Under the pieces are notes generated by a model. The model was not told the DNA's origin. It was given only the letters and a program-made list of their open reading frames with translations, and made no database searches. A DNA stretch of 64,000 bases. Origin: Promerops cafer. Lineage: Eukaryota; Chordata; Aves; Passeriformes; Nectariniidae. The position numbers and the translations under genes are program-made. Shown in pieces: positions 1-13,000 of this stretch. How positions within the stretch are numbered: position 1 is the stretch's first letter; every line of letters begins with the position of its first letter. The DNA is taken from the NCBI GenBank assembly GCA_013398275.1, contig VZSE01004154.1, positions 124,001 through 188,000 on the forward strand, given 5' to 3'.

Positions 1-871
1 ACTTTAAGTAGTTCCTGCCAAAAATAAAAGTTAAAACTCTCATTTTTAAGAAAGTTTTAGTTGAATACAGTACCATTTATGACTTATTTTTTAATAAAGT
101 CCGTGATGAAGTATTTTCTGTTAGGATGTGAAGTTCCTTATGTAAATAAACCATACACACACACCCGCCAAAGAAGGAGGGGGTGAATGCAGTGCAGGAT
201 TGTATGAATACAAATGCTCACAACATTGAAAAGCAGGAGTGTCATGCAATGTCACTGTTCATGAGTAACATAGCTTGCAATTCTTAATATTCACATGTGT
301 CTTTCAGAATTGAAATCTTGTCTGAATCTCAAGATGGTTTCCTTCTTGTACTAACTGACACTGGATCCTGGGGGATCTGGATAAATCTGATATGATTCAG
401 ATACCTGTTTCAATGGAGCAGCATTAGATATGTTCAGTGTTTTGTTAAACTTTCTGCTTCAGTAAGCTGAATTTACTATTTAAAACCTTTTATATTCTGG
501 AGGTTTGAAACAATTCTCAGCATTGTTTCTCTAGCAAGACTGCAAACTTAGGGAAATGTTAAGTATTTTCTATTCTTCACTCAACACACGGATAGAATTT
601 TAACTGAATGTCAATGCACTTGGGGTTAATAATATTTAATGAGTAATTTATACTTTTCATCATACAGTGTGGAGTCACATAGAGGGTTTATAATGTGCAT
701 GAAATTATCCTCATGGATTAAAAGATACACTCCCAATAAATAATTTGGAAGGTTTAATGCCATATCATAGTATTTTATATATATTTTTAAAAATCTTTCT
801 CATAAGAACAAAGTTTTTGGAGTGGTTTATTGCAATGCTGATTTAAATATTGTTCTCTTGTTTTTTTAAAG
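1..871 (+). other. ATR intron 2 (partial), non-coding
   Basis: This is AT-rich sequence upstream of the first visible ATR exon, ending in a T-run and AAAG acceptor at 868-871. It contains a short CA run near 152-163. I see no exon, RNA gene or recognisable mobile element. ATR exons 1 and 2, with the start codon, should lie further upstream. Confidence 0.75.
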
Positions 872-1015
872 TTGCCTTGGAACTGATTAAGAAATCAGAT
901 TCACAGCCGAGTTCTGTAATGTTGCTTGATTTTATTCAACATATCATGAAATCTTCCCCACTTATGTTTGTAAATGTGGATGGAAATCAGGAGGAAACTG
1001 AATGCAGTTGCATTG
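872..1015 (+). CDS. ATR: ATR exon 3
   Basis: Residues about 51-99, in the N-terminal region that binds ATRIP. It contains DFIQHIMKSSPLMF, almost identical to human ATR. It enters at codon base 2, leaves after base 1, and uses donor GTGAGT. Confidence 0.93.
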
Positions 1016-4000
1016 GTGAGTTTGTTGAAAATGTTTATGTTGAAGCTTGGTGTTTTCAGGATTTAAATTTGCAGACAGTGGGATCATCCAAAAGAACAGA
1101 AAGGGGGGAAAAGGCAGATATGTAAGTTCATCATTATAAACTTATAAGTGAATATGATGATAGACTGAATACTGTGAATGGATTAGCACTTGTGATAATG
1201 GAAATTTCTCAGGACAGATTTTGACATTATTCATTACCATTGCATAGATATATTATTATATCGTGTTGATGAGGTATGCTGTACATGTACTCATTGCCTG
1301 AGGGTGTTTTTTTGACAGAGGAAAAACCAGTGTAAAATGTGTGTGTTCCATTCCCAACCCCATGTTCTGCCCCCTCTTTTCCTCTTTTTCAATGGCATCT
1401 ACTGAGTAAATGTCCCAGTGAAGACTCTGTTTACTGAGCCTGCATGCATTTATCTCAAGGAGTTTAGTTGCAGTGGTAAGCAATCTGCTCTTAGAGAGGT
1501 TCTCAATTGGAGATTTTAGTTTTAATCTTAATAATAAAGGTTCTCTTTTGTTGTCCTAGAATTTAGTAACTGGATCATAACAAGGCTTCTTCGTATTGCT
1601 GCAGCACCAAACTGCAACACATTGCACAAGAACATTTGTGATGTCATCTGCTCTTTACTGTTTCTGTTTAAAATGAAGAGTGGCTCCATTTTTGAAGCAC
1701 TAACTAAAGACTTGCTACAGCTTTTTCAAGACTTAATCATCTTGCATGAAAGAGATGCACAGAAGCATCTCTGGGGAGATGGACTGGTCTGGCCAGTGAC
1801 TGTACAGAGATTTTCCAGCAATATAAGTGACAAAGTGGGATATTTAAGATTGGCACCATTACAGCTGATGGGTATGCCTAATATAGAATATTTGGAAGTT
1901 GTATTAATTTCTATTCTGACAAATATTGTTGCAGATATCTTTTTTGTAAGACAAGATATTATTCTCTGGGGGATAGGCTGCTCCCTGTTAGAGTATGGCA
2001 GTCCAAAAGTTAAAACTTTGGCAGTGAAGTTTGTGGTGAAGTTAATTCATTTAGGAGGACCTCCAGAGCAGATGGCTAGTATTTTCTTCACAGTCTTTTT
2101 TGAAATTCTACAATCACCACTTGAAATGGACACTGAGAAATCAGAACTCTTTGGAGAACCACTCTTACTGTTGGTGAGGACATTGCTACTTTTTGAAGCA
2201 GATTCTTACAAAAATATTGAACCTGTCTACTTGAATATGCTGCTAGAGAAGCTCTGCTTGTTGTTTGAAGGGGATGTGTTTAGGTGTCTTCAGTCTGAAC
2301 AGCTGAAAACTGCTTTTTGCCATATACTGCAGTATTTTCTGGAATTTGTTCCAACTGGCTATGAATCTGCCCTACAAATAAGAAAAGCCCGTATCAGTAC
2401 CATATGTAGAATTTTTGTGAATGTGCTTGGAACTCAGGAAGATCAAGAGGTAGGTTTATTTTAAAAACTGAATTTATTGTGTGAATAGATCATATACAAA
2501 AACCTATACCTATGCTAAGAAGAAAATCTAGGAAATGTTATTTATAGTTTCGTGTTTAGGTTGATACTCCTTTTTACTCAACTATTTCACATGTTTGTAC
2601 AGGTCAGGGTTCTTAAATCTGTTGGATGTACCTGGACTCCTGTGTTTTTCAGATGTGTTAAACTGTCCATAAGCTATGCAGGCACAACGGTCTGTCCCTA
2701 ATCATTATATAAGATGGGAGTAAGGCCCAGAGTGCACTCCTTTGAGGGCAGCTTTGCAAGTAGTGCACAGTAGTTTGAGATGCTCTTACTTTCCAACCAT
2801 TTGCTCTTAGTCATGTTTGTTAGGGACAGGTAGACAGAAAAGTTTAAATTAAAATAGAGTCAATAGTTTAGGTTAGCAGGAACCTTTAAAGGCCATGTAG
2901 TCCAACTCCCTGCAATGAGCAGCGACAGCTTCAACTAGATCAGGGTTCAGAGCCCCACCCAACCTGACCTTCGGTGTTTCCAGGGATGGGGCATCCGCCA
3001 CCCCTCTGGGCAACATGTGCCAGTGTGTCACCACCCTCCTAATAAATTTCTTCCTGACTCAACCTAAATAAACCCTTTTTTAGTTAAAAACCATAACAAG
3101 GTGTTGATAGTGAGCTGTTGATATGCTGAATGCCTCTATTCCATACATTCATCTGTGTATCCCACCTGTTTGTTAAACTTTATGAGTCTGTGTGATGGCT
3201 TTGGTAGCAAGGTATTCTGGCAGGAACTGGGGAACAGCTGAACAAGCTGCATCCTCTCTGGTAGCAGCACAGGAAACTTCATTGCTCATAAGAGCTTACA
3301 TCTTGTAATTAAGTTTTGTGAATGGAAAGGTTTTTATGAACTTTTTTACCATGATATTTTGCAATTTAATATTTTAAGTCAGAAGTGATAATACCACATC
3401 TTTAAGTAAGGCAGAGCATACATCATGGCACCTCTGTTGTTTGTCCATCACAGCATCTGGTGAGTCCACTTTATACAGCGTTGAAAAGACAAACAGAAGA
3501 AATCTTTGAGGAGATTAAGCAGAACCAGCTGGAGAGCTCAGATACTGATGGGTGGAGCAGCAGCAGCGATGAAGTTCCAGAGAAAAGACAACGACTGAGA
3601 CTACCCACAAAACATCCAAAGAAATCACCTGCACCTTTAATGTATGACATTTAGTAACTACTTCTATAGTAATTTGGCTATTGAATAATAAATGGCAACT
3701 TCTTGAGGCAGTTTCTTTTTAACAGACTGAAAGAGCTTCTGGATAAAAAACCTAAAATATATTTTGAGGGATCAAAATCTACTGATGATTTTTAAGCCAA
3801 ACTTTATTAAGAGACTGTTTTGAATGTTCAGTGAAAATTATGAGTGTTCAATGAAAATTATGAATGTTCAATTTTAAATGTTCAATGAAAATTATTTTTA
3901 TTTTTTCACACTGAAAACAAAGCTGAGAGCATCCATAGCGTGGCAGAATTGTGTGTGGCTGTGCTGTTACACTGGATGTACTTAAAGCAGGTCTAGTTAA

Positions 4001-7000
4001 GTCAAGTTGTCCTCAAATGAAAAAAAACAGTTCTCTCATCCTCTGCCTGTGCTGTGCTCCCTGATTATCTTGGACTTGTGCCAGCAGTTGATCTCTTTCT
4101 TCTCTTTGGGCACTCAGAATTGGCTCAGACATGCTGCACTCCAGGTGTGGGCTTGTGATCAGCCTTCACTCTTTGAGTACAGCCCAGGTTGCAGTTCTCT
4201 GAAACAAGGTCACGCTGCTCTAATATTCCTCTTTTCCACAAGCCTGCTGGGTCATTTTCTCCAAATCTGCTCATTAATTAGTCAGCTCCCAGTCTGTTCT
4301 ATTGCATCAGGGGTTTTTTGCCAGTTGCAGGACTTCTCATACAGACCTTCATGAAGTTCTTGTCAGCCTAATTTTGTAGACAGTTGAAGTCTTGTGAAAA
4401 AGCAAGACTTCTTTTCTCCACAGAGCTGTCTCACTGTAGAAGGGAATTAAGTGCATGATTTGCCTGTTGTCAATACATGCTGGCTGTTTCCAGTCAGCTT
4501 CTTGTCCCTCATGCAGATAGAAATGAGTTCAAAGAAGACTTTTTCCATAATCTTCCTAGGGAGTGAGATTAGGCTGACAGGCCTGTAGTTCCTTGGATTA
4601 TTTTTTTTTTGCCCTTCTCAAAGATGGGTTTAACGTTTGCCTTTTTATGGTTACCAAGACGTTCCAAGGGCTGTAGAGTTACAAGTTTATAGCCTTTCCG
4701 ATAAGTCTGATATGAGTCATACTAAAATCCAGAGTTAGGATCATTTCTTTCCAAAAAACATTTAAGCTAAAGTTTCATTTGGTATTTTCCTAATCCTATA
4801 TCAAATAAGGATTAGCTCTGGTTTTGCTATGATTATTTATCTTTTCTGAAATAAAGTATGTGTTGGAAAATAATTAATATGGTCAAATTACAGACTTAGC
4901 CCTGTAAACATGAAACTGAAGAGTGCTCTGTGGAATACCATCACTAAGAAAGCTGCGTCCTTAATATCTCTCCTTGAGGAAGAAGTTCTGCCAGGGGATG
5001 TTCTTCAGACTGTGGAAGGGATCGCTGTAATTCTGCGGTTGGCTGCTCTGTGCATAGTTCATTGTAGTCCCCCAACAGCTTCCAACAGGTACCAAGGGGA
5101 AACTGAGGGACCAAGAGTTTCTTGTAACTCTTGTCACAATTTGTATAATTACTTTAATGCTTGTCTGTGTGTCAGGATCAATATTGGATGGGTCCTGTAC
5201 ATTTTGAAGAAGTAAATTTTCACAGTAACTTGGCTTACAAATGATTAATATTAAATGTTGTTTGTTGCATTTGTTGCATTGATGTGATTTCTGTTTTAAC
5301 AGTAAAGAGCATGGAGTGTCTCATCCATGTAGCTCTGATACATGTAAGAATACTCCAAGCTCCTCAGATTCAATGGCGAATATACAGTTCAAGTGGATTT
5401 CCTCTGATTTTACCACAAGAGTAGTGAAAGTCTGCAGAAACCTGTTAGAGGCTGCTATGCAGATTGTTAATCTAGAACAAGTCATTGACAGAATAGTAAA
5501 AATCTTTGATGCTTTGCTATATGCTCAAGGTAAGAAATCCTTTAAGATTGTCTTGTATTTTGTGAATTAGGAATTCATCTGACTGTATTAAGTCTGTTTT
5601 GGTAGAGGTACTGAAATTTTGAATCTTGTGCTAGTATTCCAACTCTTTTACAAAAAAGGTTAAATTAAAAAAAGGGCATTATTTTCTGTTTAGAGACCTT
5701 CATTTGCATTCCTTTGTGAACATAATTTACTTCTTTTTGTCTGTACTTGTATTGATTTTTATCTGATCAAGACAATACATGGGGATAGTGAAAATACATA
5801 AAAAAGGGACAAACTTTTAGTTTTCTTTTGAAGACACACAGAGGCAGCATACTTTACTATCTTTGTTCCACTCAATGATTTCAAAGCTTGTGACCATCTT
5901 CAGCAAACATGGCATGCGTGGTACCAAAAATATTGAGTACTTCCATGGTGTTTTTAAAAGTAACTGCTAGGATGGAGGACAGACTCAGTTACCATGACTA
6001 AAATGTTGTTATGAGTTCAGTTTACCAGACATCCCAAAGTCCACCTGAAAGTCTTCGCACAAATCCAGAGATACCAAAGTTACATTCATTCTGCTGCTCA
6101 TGTGTTACATTCTGAAATCTGTTTAATGAGATTTTTAGGTTATTCTGATTTAGCATTACATGATTTATTATTACATGCCTAAAAAGTAGGGTATCAACAT
6201 GAGGCAATAGTAATACTAATCGTTGTTGATAGAAAAAGTAATATTTTGTAGCAAATTAAGAACATAAAATGTTTTATAAACTCGGTAGAGCTGAAGAAGT
6301 GTATTTTTATTGTTGTTTTGCTGGTTTTTTCTCCTAGTGAAAATTCCACTGAGTGATCAGATTCTTGATGACTTATGTGGATTGCTGTCTCTGCCCTGGA
6401 TTTACAGCCATCCTGATGATTCTTCTTTTAAGCCATCTGTTTGGGGGTTTGGTCCTCTGGTTTTGAGTCAAAAAACTGCACAGAGTTTCTGTAAGTATGT
6501 TAAAATATATAAAGCCTAGTTTCTCTTTGGAATGATTGTTCTAAAGTAAAATTATTTTATTTGCCTTCTTATGATGATTGATGGTATTAAAAGTTTAAAT
6601 CAAGTAATTATTTGCTTTGTTTTTTCTCTTTAGCACCCCAAACTCAGTCGCAGTGTGTGTTCCTTCTAACTCTCTTCCCAAGAGACATTCATCTGGATTG
6701 GAGAAAATCAGTTTATCACTGGGCATTACAAAGTCACCATGAAGTAATTCGGGCTACTTGTGTTAAAGGATTCTCTCTACTGCTTCATCCTATGCAGTCC
6801 TGCAATGTGATTCCCAGAGCTCTTTTGTATGTATTAATGCAGCTTTTGTGTCGTTGTGCAAGAAGAAAAATGGGCAAATAATAAATGGAGTATAAGCACA
6901 AACATAAATGTTCATTTCATATGAAATTTGCTAGATCTTAATTTCAGAAATCATCAGATACCAACAGGATAGGTGCACATGATGATGCCTGTGACAGAAT

Positions 7001-10000
7001 AGTGTTCACTATTATACACTGTTCACTAGTATACAAGTTCCTTTGCTAGCTGAAGACCCCAGTTTCAATTAGGGAAGGGAAGGGACATATCTTTGTCAGT
7101 GAAATCCATGTTGTATTTGTCCATACGTCTCTTAAAATCTTTGCAGCTTCTCTGCCTTTTTCGTATATGTCTTGGTGTCTTCTGTCCTTTTGTGTTAGTC
7201 TTCAGTTTCTTCTTTACAGCATGCCAGCCTCACCGTGCCCAGTGCTACTTCAAACATTTAACAGAACAGGAGGATGATCTGAAACAGACAAAGATGATTT
7301 AGTGAGACAGATCTTTAAGCTGTCCTGATCGTACTGTCAGTATAGTTAGAGAACTCAGACAATGTAGAAAAAAAAATTTCTAGGTAAATGATCTATTAAA
7401 ACGATTTCATTTTGTTCTGTTTCCATTTCAGAAATCAAATCAAAGATGAGTCTGAGCTAGTCAAGGAGGCTTGTGCTGCTATGGTTGGGACGTTATCTTG
7501 TTGTCTTTCCGGTCCGTTCCATGTACGACCTTCCTTAGCAGACTCTGCTATTAAGGATGCTACTCATGATATTTTGTGTAGCAGCCTTACTGTGACTTCT
7601 GCTCATGGAAAAACCTCTTCTGTGCAAGCCTGTGTTTTCAAGCCCTTTCTCATTCTCCTTGAGAGCAAAGCACCCAGTTCAGTAAAGCTAGGTATGTGGC
7701 TTTACCTTTAGTAACATTTTACACTTCCATCTGAGGTACTAAGTCACTATATCTGTACATTACGCCGTTCCTTTTATTCTGTGTTGGGTTTTTAATAGTT
7801 CTATTGATTGAAGTGTTGTATTTCAATTGATTATCACTGCTGATATTTAATATTGTCAGTGATGTTCTTTTTAAACTACTGTGGCTTAAATTTGGTCTAT
7901 GGCTATATCTAAAGCTGTAATACTTGATAAAATCTGAATATTAAATATCTTCTCTGATTTTACAATATTTATTCTTTTGCTTAAAAAAGTAAAGTGTATG
8001 TTACAGTTTGTTTGCATCACTCTTGTGCACTTCAGTAGATTTTGAAAGAGTATTAAAAATATGTTTTCCTTTCCTCCTCCAACCATGCCACCCAGCATTT
8101 ATAGAAAATATACCTCATCTTTGCAAACACCTGGATTTTAATACTGATGAGTCCAGTGTGAAGACTCTTGTTGGGTCTTTATTAAATCTAATGGAAGATC
8201 CAGACAAAGATGTAAGAGTGGCTTTCAGTAACTGCATAAAGAACATACTAGAATCCTTAGACTCTGAAGAAGGATTCATGAAAGAGGTGAATTCATGTTT
8301 ATTTTTGAGTTTTGTTCCTAACTTAGTATGGTTTTTGTTTCACTAGTGTCAAACACTAACATTAATTTTTGTTTTCCTATGTACCAGCTGTTTGTTTCAA
8401 GGATGAAAGAAGCCTATACAAATGCCAAAATATCAAGAAATAATGAGCTTAAAGATACCTTGATTCTCACAACAGGAGATATTGGAAGGTATTTTTGATA
8501 GTATCTTGAAAATTGCCAAGTTGTGTCAGTTTGTGATAAAAAGTGCCCTTTCTTTAAGTGTAAGATTAAATTGCTTATTTTGAAGTCATACTTTCCCCAA
8601 GTCCATTACAACTGTACAGAGCTGTGGATTCCTGTGGAACATTCCTCATTTTCTTCTGCCCTGTCATAGGAAGTACAGATAAGCCATGCAAATACAACCA
8701 TTTGCATGATGTCAGTTGCATGTTCTTAAGTAATTTTATTATTGCAACAATTCAGTTTTCCTTTTTAATCCTTTTTCTTCTGCTTACTTTGTAAGGGCAT
8801 CCAAAGGAGATTTGGTACCATTTGCCCTCTTGCATTTGTTGCACTGTTTGTTGTCCAAGTCACCTTCAGTGGCCGGAGCAGCGTACACAGAAATCCGGGC
8901 CCTGGCAGCAGCCAAGGCCATAAAACTGCAGGCTTTTTTCAGTCAGTACAAGAAGCCAATCTGTCAGGTAAAAAGAGTGTGTGGTTTAGACAGTGCACGT
9001 ATTTGGGTTCTTTGTGTGTATTTTGAAAATGGAATTCAAGGCCAAAATTGCAGTATTGCTCAAGGTGAAATCTCATAGGACAAGAAAGAAATTATTTTAA
9101 GGGAAAAGCCCTACAAACATTCAGGAAGGAAGGGGATATCTTTGGCTTTGTTGTGATCTCCCCTCAATAGTGTTGCTTCTGTTTTATTCCCTAGATGCTA
9201 CATTCTGAAATAGAGGCTCTTGCATTCTGTAGAGCTATTGCTGCAAAGACACTATGGTTTAAAATTGGAATTGAAGTCAGCATTTCACAGGCATTATTCT
9301 GCCGTGATTGATTTAGGTTTTTTGTTACATCCATTACCTAACAACAAAAAGTTCTGTTTAAAAGAAAATTGTCAAAAGCAGACTTTCCTAATTTTGAATA
9401 TTTTTTTAATAATGCAATATTTGAATCCAGGGTTGCAAAATTGAATGTAATTATTAAGTGGATGATAATCCAGTTCTGCTGCAAAGTAATAATGATGGAT
9501 CTATGTGCAATAAATGAGAGAGAAAAACAGATGCATAGAAAGACCAGTGAAACTTTTGTGTTTAGTTTTAGGGAGTGAACAAGGGGAAAATAATATTAAA
9601 TACCTATTTCTTCATGCTTAGTTTCTAGTGGAATCCCTGCACTCCAGCCAGATGGTGGTGTTGAGTGCTCCGTGCCAGGGCAATGAGCTGCAGAAGGAAA
9701 CAGCTGCTCACCAGAGAGAAATGGCTCTGGACATGTTATCTGAGATTGCCAGTGTATTTGATTTTCCAGATCTAAATCGCTTTCTCTCAGTAAGTTGGTG
9801 TTTGTGCTTGTGAATTTCAATTTTAATGCACACTTTCTCTTGGGAATGCTGCAACTGAGAGTGGAAATGCAGAGGAACAGTTTTATCAAGGAGTTAGAGG
9901 GATGGCTACAGTGCCAATTCAAATATGATAGATAAGGAGCTAAAGTTTAGAATGCTCATTAAGTATATTTATATTAATGACTTAGTGCACTTGGAGGCAT

Positions 10001-13000
10001 TCTTTGTGAGGAGTGATTTTTGCATGGTGTCAGCTTTCTTACTTCAAAAGAAGAAAGCTACCATTCTGTGGATACAGATCGTTTTGATCTGGTTAGATAT
10101 CTGTTTTACTGGAATCCCAAGTAGCTTCAGACTCATACTTGTGTTTTGCTTGTTGGTAGATGGGAAGTGCCCAATTGTTAAGTCAGCAGTGTAATAGCTG
10201 AATCATAGGCTGGAGGAGGGTTGTGTGTGGGCATGTTGGCTTTTTGGCTTCTTTTGGGGCTTTTTTAAGATTTCCTTTGGTGGGGAATCTGGATTGACAC
10301 AAAAAATGCTAGCTCACTTTTTGTTAACGTGTTTCTTAGTATGGATGAGATGAAGCAGCTCCTGAAGTAATTAGTTCTATCTGCATTTTTCCTAGGTATT
10401 TTCATCTTATCAAAGTTTTTCTCTGTTCATACCTATGGTCATAATTATGACCATAATTATGGTCATTCCTTTGGTGTCAGTACCACATGTGTTGTGGTAC
10501 TGACACCAAAGGAACTTAGCCTAACCCTGGGGTTTTGGAGGGTTTGTTTGTTTGTTTTTTCCATTAACTGTAGTTCTTAATTTACCAGCGGACCCTGCAA
10601 GTTTTGCTTCCTGACCTTGCAGCCAAGGCCAGTCCTGCAGCCTCCACACTTATCAGAACCATAGCAAAGCAATTGAATGTGAACCGAAGAGAGATTTTAA
10701 TCAATAACTTCAAATACATCTTCTCTCATTTGGTCTGTTCCTGCACCAAGGATGAGCTTGAGCGGGCACTGCATTACCTCAAGGTAAATTGGCATTTGCT
10801 CTGTTACACCTGCAGATTAGGAGCAGCAGTTGATGCATAGTGAGCTTTCTGCTTTATTTAAATTAAGGTATTACAAAGCAGAGATTGGGAAATTGCATAT
10901 GCAGAAGTTTTGTTCTTATTTATTATCACTTCCATTGGCTCTGAGGAAACTTAGCAAATTCTAAAAGCTTGTTTTGTCTAGCACTGAGCTGCTTGAAAGC
11001 TTTTCCTTTGACTTCCATAACAAACCAACCAGAGCCCAACACCTCCTGTCTCTCCGTGTGCTGATTACATTGTGATTAAATGAAGACTTTGTGTTTGACT
11101 GTAGAATGAGACTGAGATAGAGCTGGGCAGCTTGCTGAGACAGGACTACCAGGGCCTGCATAACGAGTTACTGCTGCGGATTGGGGAGCACTACCAGCAA
11201 GTCTTCAATGGTTTGTCCATACTGGCTTCATTTGCCTCTCAGGATGATCCCTATCAGGGCCCTAGGGAAATAACCTCACCAGAACAAATGGTAAGGACAT
11301 CAAAATATTCATGTTCAGTTTTTTCAGTAATTTCCTTTTGGCCATTGTGAGAGTGAAGGCAATCTGCCGTTCTCTGAACATCACTTATTTCAGGCAAAAA
11401 GTGGAAAAAAGGCTGACATTTCCTGTTAAGTGTTTCTGTAGCAGAGAGATTCATACCAAGTATACATGAAACCAATACAAAACAAAAAGTGCCCAAATGA
11501 ACCAACGACACACATGTGAATCCTGACATCCTGCAAAACAGCAAAACCCACAGCGTAATAGGGATGTCTGTCAATAGCACTGGTATTTCTTAAGTAGCTA
11601 TGTATTTGGGATTCTTCTCATACATTTTTCAGAATTAGCATTTCATACCTGCTTTTTAATTTCTTAGGCTTTGGAATGTGTTAATTGTAAGATTATTTAG
11701 GGTTTTAACTTTTTTTTTCCTCTCCACAGGCTGATTATCTGCAACCTAAATTGCTTGGTATCCTGGCTTTTTTTAACATGCAGTTACTGAGTTCCAGTGT
11801 TGGCATTGAGGATAAAAAAATGGTGTGTAAACTTAATTTTGAATATTAAAACAAAAATAAGCAAGGACCATTTTAATATTCCAGACTTACTTGTGTGATC
11901 ATGCAACTGTCATGGAAGTCTCAAAGATACTAGGGTCCCAAAATGATTCTTTGAAACTGATGGTCTCACTGTGGGTAGGACTTCTGTGTAAGCTCAAAAG
12001 TTCTTGATTTCTTTAATGGTCAGATAGCATATTACATATTTCAGTCAGACATGGTGTATGCAACGAGTCAGTCAGCCAGGAATTATAGGGGAGAAATCCA
12101 AGTGTATGATTTTTAGTGTGTGAAACAAACACCAGTGGGAGGATGAGGGAATATGGGAGAAAACTGAAATTACTGCATGGGGTTATGTAAGGACACCAAA
12201 GGGTAAAAGTAAAGAAAAAAGATGGAAATCCAAGAGAAACTGGACTTCATTAGTTGTGGTTCTCACATAACAGCTACTTTAAGCTTTGCAGTAGAGTGCA
12301 TTTAGAGAAACTAGAGCTCACAGCTTGAGACAAAGTGAAAATTCTGCTGAAGCAGTGCTTCTAACCACAAGACTGGCCTTTTATCCTACTCACAGAGGAA
12401 GTGTAGATGATTTCTGCAGGAAGTTTTCGATGCTAGAATGTACATAGCCTTTGCCTTGATAGACTGCATTTTCTCTGGGTTTTTTTTTGATTTTCAGATA
12501 TTCTTGTTAAAGTGTTCTCATTTTCATAGCCCACTTTCTTCATGCTTTCTGAATTTCTTAATTTGCATAGCATTTATTTTGCTGCACCTGCTATTGTTTC
12601 TATGTTTTCTTATGGTTTTTTTCTTGCTGAGTTTCCCCTTGCATGACCTTTTCTCAAGCTCAGGTGTTACTGATCTGTCATGCTGGATATTTTACTACCT
12701 TGTTTGGTATAGTGTTACTGTGACTGAAATATCTCCTGCATCTCAGTATTTCTCTTGTGTCTTTCATTGACAACTGAGCTATTACCTGTTCCTTGATGTT
12801 TGCAAGTCACTTCTGTGAGCTGTTGTATGTCAACTCTGTTGAGGTTTTCTTGGTTTGGTTTTTCTTTTAAATTAAAGTTTGTTTATTTCCTCTATATTTC
12901 CTCAGTCTTCTCTTTTCAGCTTGGGATATATAGTTAATCATGTCTTATAATAGACATCTGTAATCAGTAATTCCTTTGGTGTCCACAGTTCTTCCCTCGT

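Noticed and set aside
4007..4354. 115-codon open frame in ATR intron 5
   Set aside because: It runs antisense through a decayed CR1 element and resembles no protein.
12438..12770. 110-codon hydrophobic open frame in ATR intron 17
   Set aside because: Its Phe/Leu richness comes from the T-rich intron. There are no membrane-protein hallmarks and no homologue recognised.
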